This document shows, one piece after another, positions 60,218 through 64,000 of a DNA stretch of 64,000 bases. The DNA is from Prevotellaceae bacterium UBA2448 (lineage in GTDB: Bacteria; Bacteroidota; Bacteroidia; Bacteroidales; Bacteroidaceae). Location of the stretch: positions 79,848 to 143,847 of the forward strand of contig DDQG01000018.1 in NCBI GenBank assembly GCA_002342585.1. Reading direction: 5' to 3'. The first letter of the stretch is position 1. The number at the start of each line of letters is the position of its first letter. The notes under the pieces are model-generated. The model was not told the origin of the DNA. It did no database searches and saw only the letters and a program-made list of their open reading frames with translations. The position numbers were made by a program, and so were the translations under genes.

Positions 60218-61261
60218 TTATTTATGTTTTCTTAATTCCTTCAGTTCTTTCCTCAACTCAATCAGTTCCTCACGCAGTTCTGCAAGGTTATTCACCACAG
60301 CTACGTTTCTCGACCACTTGCGGGCATCGATAGCCGGACTACCCATCAGAACGCAATTGCCTTTCTTTGCATTCTTATCTCCGGCAAGACCGCTCTGAGC
60401 ACCCAACTGCACTCTGTCGCCTACGGTCAGGTGACCGGCAAGTCCTACCTGTCCGCCAAACATACACCACTTGCCTACCTTAGTGCTTCCGGCAATTCCT
60501 ACCTGAGCCGACATAACGGTATTCTCTCCCACTTCGCAATTATGGGCTATCTGTACCAGGTTGTCCAGCTTGACACCCTTTCTCACGTATGTGCTTCCCA
60601 TTGTCGAACGATCCACACAAGTGTTGGCACCAATCTCCACATTATCCTCAATCGTCACAATACCGATTTGCGGAATCTTATCATATCCGCTTTGTGTAGG
60701 AGCAAAACCGAAACCGTCAGCACCTATTACGCTTCCTGCATGTAATATACAATTGTTGCCTACCACACAATCGTGATAGACAACAGCATTTGAATATATC
60801 TCAGTATTATTACCTACCTTCGCGTTTCTGCCTATAGTCACGTGAGGATGGAACACACAACCGTCGCCCACCTCCACATTTTCGCCTATGGCTACAAATG
60901 GTCCTATATAACAGTCCTTACCGATTTTTGCCGATGGGTCGATAAACGCAAGCGAACTGATGCCCACTCTCTTCTGCTTCATCGACTCATACATCTGCAG
61001 CAGTTTTGCCACCGACTCGTAAGCATTATCCACCTTCACTAGAGTTGCATTTACAGGCTGCGAGGGAATAAAGTCCTTATTCACCAGCACCACGCTCGAC
61101 TCTGTAGTGTACAGATAATGTTCATACTTCAGGTTTGCCAGAAACGACAGAGCACCTTTCTTTCCTTCCTCGATCTTAGCGAACGTAGTAATCTGCGCAT
61201 TCTTGTCGCCCTCTACTGTTCCACCTGTAAATCCGGCAATTTGTTCAGCTGTAAAAACCAT
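60218..61261 (-). CDS. lpxD: UDP-3-O-acylglucosamine N-acyltransferase
   Basis: This enzyme adds the N-linked 3-hydroxyacyl chain of lipid A. The 347-residue product has an N-terminal uridine-binding domain (about 1-100), a hexapeptide-repeat beta-helix (about 105-300) and a C-terminal helix (LREELIELRKELKELRKH). Catalytic His is in VQIAHNCEVGEN. It is the first gene of the lpxD-lpxC-lpxA-miaA-PBP1A operon, behind a TAAATTTG box. Confidence 0.95.
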   Translation of the reverse strand: MVFTAEQIAGFTGGTVEGDKNAQITTFAKIEEGKKGALSFLANLKYEHYLYTTESSVVLVNKDFIPSQPVNATLVKVDNAYESVAKLLQMYESMKQKRVGISSLAFIDPSAKIGKDCYIGPFVAIGENVEVGDGCVFHPHVTIGRNAKVGNNTEIYSNAVVYHDCVVGNNCILHAGSVIGADGFGFAPTQSGYDKIPQIGIVTIEDNVEIGANTCVDRSTMGSTYVRKGVKLDNLVQIAHNCEVGENTVMSAQVGIAGSTKVGKWCMFGGQVGLAGHLTVGDRVQLGAQSGLAGDKNAKKGNCVLMGSPAIDARKWSRNVAVVNNLAELREELIELRKELKELRKHK

Positions 61262-61322
61262 TTTTTTATTTTAAAATCTTAAAAAAATACAACAACAAAC
61301 CTCTTTTTTGTGGTTTATGCTG

Positions 61323-61330
61323 CAAATTTA
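61323..61330 (-). promoter_or_regulatory. -7 box of the lpx operon
   Basis: The minus strand reads TAAATTTG, an exact TAnnTTTG match, about 60 bases before the lpxD ATG. It faces away from the purM promoter. Confidence 0.6.
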
Positions 61331-61374
61331 ATAAAGATTTTTCACATATGCACAATATTTTTAACAAAAATATG

Positions 61375-61382
61375 TACCTTTG
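61375..61382 (+). promoter_or_regulatory. -7 box of purM
   Basis: TACCTTTG followed by GCA lies 48 bases before the purM ATG. Confidence 0.7.
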
Positions 61383-61430
61383 CATAAAATTTTACGTCGA
61401 TTAGTAAATATTCTCTAAAATCATTCAGAA

Positions 61431-62615
61431 ATGAACAACGACACACAGGCCAGCAATCAGCGCTACATGATGCGTGGAGTCTCCGCAGCCAAGGAGGATG
61501 TCCACAATGCTATCAAGAACATAGACAAGGGTATTTTTCCGCAGGCATTCTGCAAAATCATTCCCGACATATTGGGTGGTGACCCAGAATACTGCAACAT
61601 CATGCATGCCGACGGAGCAGGCACCAAGTCTGCCCTGGCTTATATGTACTGGAAGGAAACAGGCGATTTGTCTGTATGGCGTGGCATAGCTCAGGATGCC
61701 ATAGTAATGAATACCGACGACCTGCTATGCGTAGGAGCTGTCGACAACATACTTGTGTCCTCTACTATCGGACGCAACAAGATGCTCATTCCGGGCGAAG
61801 TCATCGCAGCCATCATCAACGGTACCGACGAAATCCTCTCCGACATGCGTCGTATGGGCATCGGCATCTATGCCACAGGTGGTGAGACAGCCGATGTAGG
61901 CGACCTCGTTCGCACTATCATCGTCGATTCTACAGTCACCTGCCGCATGAAGCGAAGCGATGTCATCAACAATGCCAACATCCGTCCGGGCGACGTCATC
62001 GTCGGACTCTCCTCCTGCGGTCAGGCTACATACGAAAAGGAATACAATGGCGGTATGGGTAGCAACGGACTCACCTCTGCCCGTCACGATGTGTTTGCAA
62101 AATATCTGGCAGAACGCTATCCTGAGTCATACGACAAGGCAGTACCCGACGAACTCGTTTATTCCGGCAGCTACAAACTGACCGACCCGGTAGCTGGAGC
62201 ACCAGTCAACGCCGGAAAACTCGTTCTCTCGCCTACTCGCACCTATGCACCTGTGGTCAAGCAACTCCTCGACCGACTTCGTCCACACATCCACGGAATG
62301 GTACATTGTACAGGTGGTGCCCAGACAAAAGTGCTCCACTTCGTTAGCGACAACTGCCGTGTCATCAAGGACAACCTCTTCCCCGTTCCACCACTCTTCC
62401 GCGCTATTGCCGAAGAGTCAGGTACCGACTGGGCAGAGATGTATAAGGTATTCAACATGGGTCATCGTCTTGAGGTATATCTCTCACCCGAACATGCTGA
62501 GGAAGTCATCGCAATCTCTAAATCCTTCAACATCGACGCTCAGATAGTAGGTCACATCGAAGAAGGCAAGAAGAGCCTCTGCATCAAATCCGAATTCGGC
62601 ACCTTCGAATACTAA
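61431..62615 (+). CDS. purM: Phosphoribosylformylglycinamidine cyclo-ligase (AIR synthase)
   Basis: This enzyme makes aminoimidazole ribotide in de novo purine synthesis. The 394-residue product is longer than the usual 340-residue PurM, as in other Bacteroidetes, with the ATP-binding YATGGETADVGDLV and the HADGAGTKSALAY segments. It starts at ATG after its own promoter. The downstream gap to prfA contains heptameric arrays. Confidence 0.93.
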   Translation: MNNDTQASNQRYMMRGVSAAKEDVHNAIKNIDKGIFPQAFCKIIPDILGGDPEYCNIMHADGAGTKSALAYMYWKETGDLSVWRGIAQDAIVMNTDDLLCVGAVDNILVSSTIGRNKMLIPGEVIAAIINGTDEILSDMRRMGIGIYATGGETADVGDLVRTIIVDSTVTCRMKRSDVINNANIRPGDVIVGLSSCGQATYEKEYNGGMGSNGLTSARHDVFAKYLAERYPESYDKAVPDELVYSGSYKLTDPVAGAPVNAGKLVLSPTRTYAPVVKQLLDRLRPHIHGMVHCTGGAQTKVLHFVSDNCRVIKDNLFPVPPLFRAIAEESGTDWAEMYKVFNMGHRLEVYLSPEHAEEVIAISKSFNIDAQIVGHIEEGKKSLCIKSEFGTFEY

Positions 62616-62748
62616 TTCTCAATTTTCAACTTTCAACTTTCAACTTTCAACTGTCAACTATCATACGTCTTTAACTTCGAGCGTAGCGATAACTTCGTTA
62701 ACTCCTTTAACTCCATTATCAATTTTCAATTATCAATTATCAACTCTC
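62614..62748 (+). repeat. Heptameric arrays filling the purM-prfA gap
   Basis: The first array (62614-62662) has seven units of seven bases (AATTCTC, AATTTTC, AACTTTC three times, AACTGTC, AACTATC) and begins within the purM stop codon. The second (62721-62748) has units AATTTTC, AATTATC twice and AACTCTC and ends exactly at the prfA TTG. About 58 bases of unrelated sequence lie between. The transcript-sense strand is almost free of G inside the arrays. Confidence 0.88.
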
Positions 62749-63858
62749 TTGGAAACCAACAACATATTAGACAAACTCGAGGGCATCGTTCCCCGTTTTG
62801 AAGAAGTCGGCACACTCATTACCGACCCATCCGTCATAGCCGATCAGAAACGCTACGTGCAACTCACGAAAGAATACAAAAACCTGGAGGACATCATGAA
62901 TGCCCGCCAGCGATATATCAACGCACTAAAGGGTATCGACGAAGCCAAGCAGTTACTCGAAACCGAGGAAGATGCAGACATGAAAGAGATGGCTCGCGAA
63001 GAACTCTCTGCCAACGAACGCCTCATCCCCGAACTCGAAGAGGAGATAAAACTCCTCCTCATTCCTGCCGACCCTGAGGATAGCAAGAATGTGACACTCG
63101 AAATTCGTGGTGGTACAGGTGGCGACGAAGCAGCACTCTTTGCCGGCGACCTCTTCCGCATGTACTCCAAATACTGCGAAACAAAGGGTTGGCACCTTAC
63201 CGTATCTTCTTTCTCCGAAGGAGCTAGTGGCGGTTACAAGGAAATCGTTGCCAACATCACAGGCGAGAATGTCTATGGCACTTTGAAGTACGAATCGGGC
63301 GTTCATCGCGTTCAGCGAGTACCAGCTACCGAAACCCAGGGGCGTGTCCACACATCTGCAGCTACCGTTGCCGTACTGCCCGAAGCAGAAGCTTTCGACG
63401 TACAGATCAACGAAGGTGAAATCAAATGGGATACCTTCCGTTCAAGCGGAGCAGGCGGTCAGAACGTCAACAAAGTGGAGTCTGGAGTTCGTGCCCGTTA
63501 TATGTGGAAAAATCCCAATACCGGCGAAACGGAGGAAATCCTCGTAGAATGTACCGAAACCCGCGACCAGCCTAAGAACAAAGAGCGTGCCCTTGCACGT
63601 CTGCGTACATATATCTACGATAAGGAACACCAGAAATATATCGACGACATCGCATCGCGTCGTAAGACGATGGTATCTACCGGCGACCGTTCTGCAAAGA
63701 TACGCACCTACAACTATCCGCAGGGACGAATCACCGACCATCGCATCAACTACACGATATACAACCTCGCAGCATTCATGGACGGCGACATACAGGACTG
63801 CATCGACCACCTCATCGTAGCCGAGAACGCAGAACGACTGAAGGAAGCCGAACTGTAA
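62749..63858 (+). CDS. prfA: Peptide chain release factor 1
   Basis: This factor recognises UAA/UAG stop codons and releases the peptide. The 369-residue product has SSGAGGQNVNKVES (GGQ, methylated Gln) and the PAT-type codon-recognition loop in RVPATETQGRVHTS. The only plausible start is TTG at 62749 (TTGGAAACCAACAAC); the next in-frame ATG is about 50 residues in, past conserved sequence. The TTG directly abuts a seven-base tandem array, so no Shine-Dalgarno is present. Confidence 0.95.
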   Translation: METNNILDKLEGIVPRFEEVGTLITDPSVIADQKRYVQLTKEYKNLEDIMNARQRYINALKGIDEAKQLLETEEDADMKEMAREELSANERLIPELEEEIKLLLIPADPEDSKNVTLEIRGGTGGDEAALFAGDLFRMYSKYCETKGWHLTVSSFSEGASGGYKEIVANITGENVYGTLKYESGVHRVQRVPATETQGRVHTSAATVAVLPEAEAFDVQINEGEIKWDTFRSSGAGGQNVNKVESGVRARYMWKNPNTGETEEILVECTETRDQPKNKERALARLRTYIYDKEHQKYIDDIASRRKTMVSTGDRSAKIRTYNYPQGRITDHRINYTIYNLAAFMDGDIQDCIDHLIVAENAERLKEAEL

Positions 63859-63935
63859 TGTTCGCGACATGACATGACAATGTCAGTACCCTCCGAGGGG
63901 CTGGCACGCAATTTGTAGGAATAAAAAACTGATGA

Positions 63936-63955
63936 CTCAACTTTCGCAAGTTGAG
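63936..63955. other. Perfect 8-bp hairpin after prfA
   Basis: CTCAACTT/AAGTTGAG with loop TCGC and no T-tract on either side. It is the only structure noticed in the 142 bases after prfA apart from the 11-base repeats at the edge; no ORF is seen. Confidence 0.5.
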
Positions 63956-63959
63956 CAGA

Positions 63960-64000
63960 AGGGAAGTTAAAGGGAAATTAAAGGGAAGTTAAAGGGAAGT
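63960..64000. repeat. 11-base tandem array at the window edge
   Basis: There are three full units (AGGGAAGTTAA, AGGGAAATTAA, AGGGAAGTTAA) and the start of a fourth, cut by the window end. On the minus strand the units are AACTTCCCTTT-like and free of G, similar in composition to the heptads elsewhere. Confidence 0.85.

Noticed and set aside
62614..62748. CRISPR-like array
   Set aside because: Repeats are contiguous seven-base units without spacers, and no cas genes are present.

Overview
The window looks like a chromosomal segment from a Bacteroidales bacterium, most likely Prevotellaceae. Three things point there. Promoters repeatedly show the Bacteroidetes -7 box TAnnTTTG (or TAnnTTCG), and ribosome-binding sites are weak. 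Family-restricted proteins are present: DUF2764 in a V-type ATPase operon, DUF4296, PCMD, calycin-like and streptopain (C10) proteins. Three exported proteins end in a similar type IX-style sorting tail. No rRNA, tRNA, CRISPR, prophage or insertion sequence was recognised. Gene density is high and no gap exceeds 300 bases.

Layout. 1-5861 (minus): V-type ATPase operon ntpE, DUF2764, ntpA, ntpB, ntpD, ntpI (ntpI runs off the window start). 5960-9728 (minus): mlaE, mlaF, topB. 9832-11529: a Dabb protein (plus) and a secreted oligogalacturonate-lyase-like propeller (minus). 11725-13509 (plus): a MATE transporter fused to an RsbW-like ATPase domain. 13614-26285 (plus): a long housekeeping run of lptB, rsfS, ftsH, cdsA, a DUF349 protein, pyrB, pyrI, ileS, lspA, a DUF4296 lipoprotein and a small protein. 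26401-29844 (minus): three envelope genes (PCMD lipoprotein, outer-membrane barrel, calycin/PCMD protein). 29972-33343 (plus): fabD, a cytoplasmic GH13 enzyme and rpsP. 33439-41258 (minus): a secreted C10 protease, lepA, a pseudouridine synthase, rlmD and a membrane protein. 41334-46156 (plus): a Gfo/Idh/MocA oxidoreductase, a secreted putative metalloprotease and a GH28 pectinase. 46241-54476 (plus): an apparent nine-gene operon of STAS, RsbW-like kinase, STAS, an SLC13 permease with RCK_C domains, an AspT/YidE transporter, a CcdA/ArsG-like permease, pepT, a 3'-5' exonuclease and rlmI. 54611-54680: a probable small RNA. 54772-61261 (minus): lipid A and cell-wall operon lpxD, lpxC, lpxA, a pRiA4b ORF-3-like gene, miaA and PBP1A. 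61431-63858 (plus): purM and prfA.

Most notable. (1) Two partner-switching modules both tied to transporters: the MATE-RsbW fusion, and the STAS/RsbW/STAS operon that runs into two transporters. No sigma factor and no PP2C phosphatase lie in the window. (2) Seven-base tandem arrays fill gaps between co-directional genes, running from the stop codon of one gene to the start of the next; they occur in the V-ATPase operon and before the TTG-started prfA. (3) lpxC lacks the FabZ domain usually fused to it in Bacteroidetes. (4) ileS appears to carry an in-frame insertion of repeat-like DNA. (5) A free-standing promoter, hairpin and U-tract unit lies between rlmI and the PBP1A gene. (6) A secreted putative metalloprotease has a metzincin-like motif one residue too long.

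The genes group into ion-driven energy conversion (V-ATPase), envelope building (mla, lpt, lpx, PBP1A, cdsA, lspA), translation (ileS, rpsP, lepA, prfA, rRNA and tRNA modification), pyrimidine and purine synthesis, and scavenging of plant polysaccharide and protein (PL22-like, GH28, C10, putative metalloprotease).
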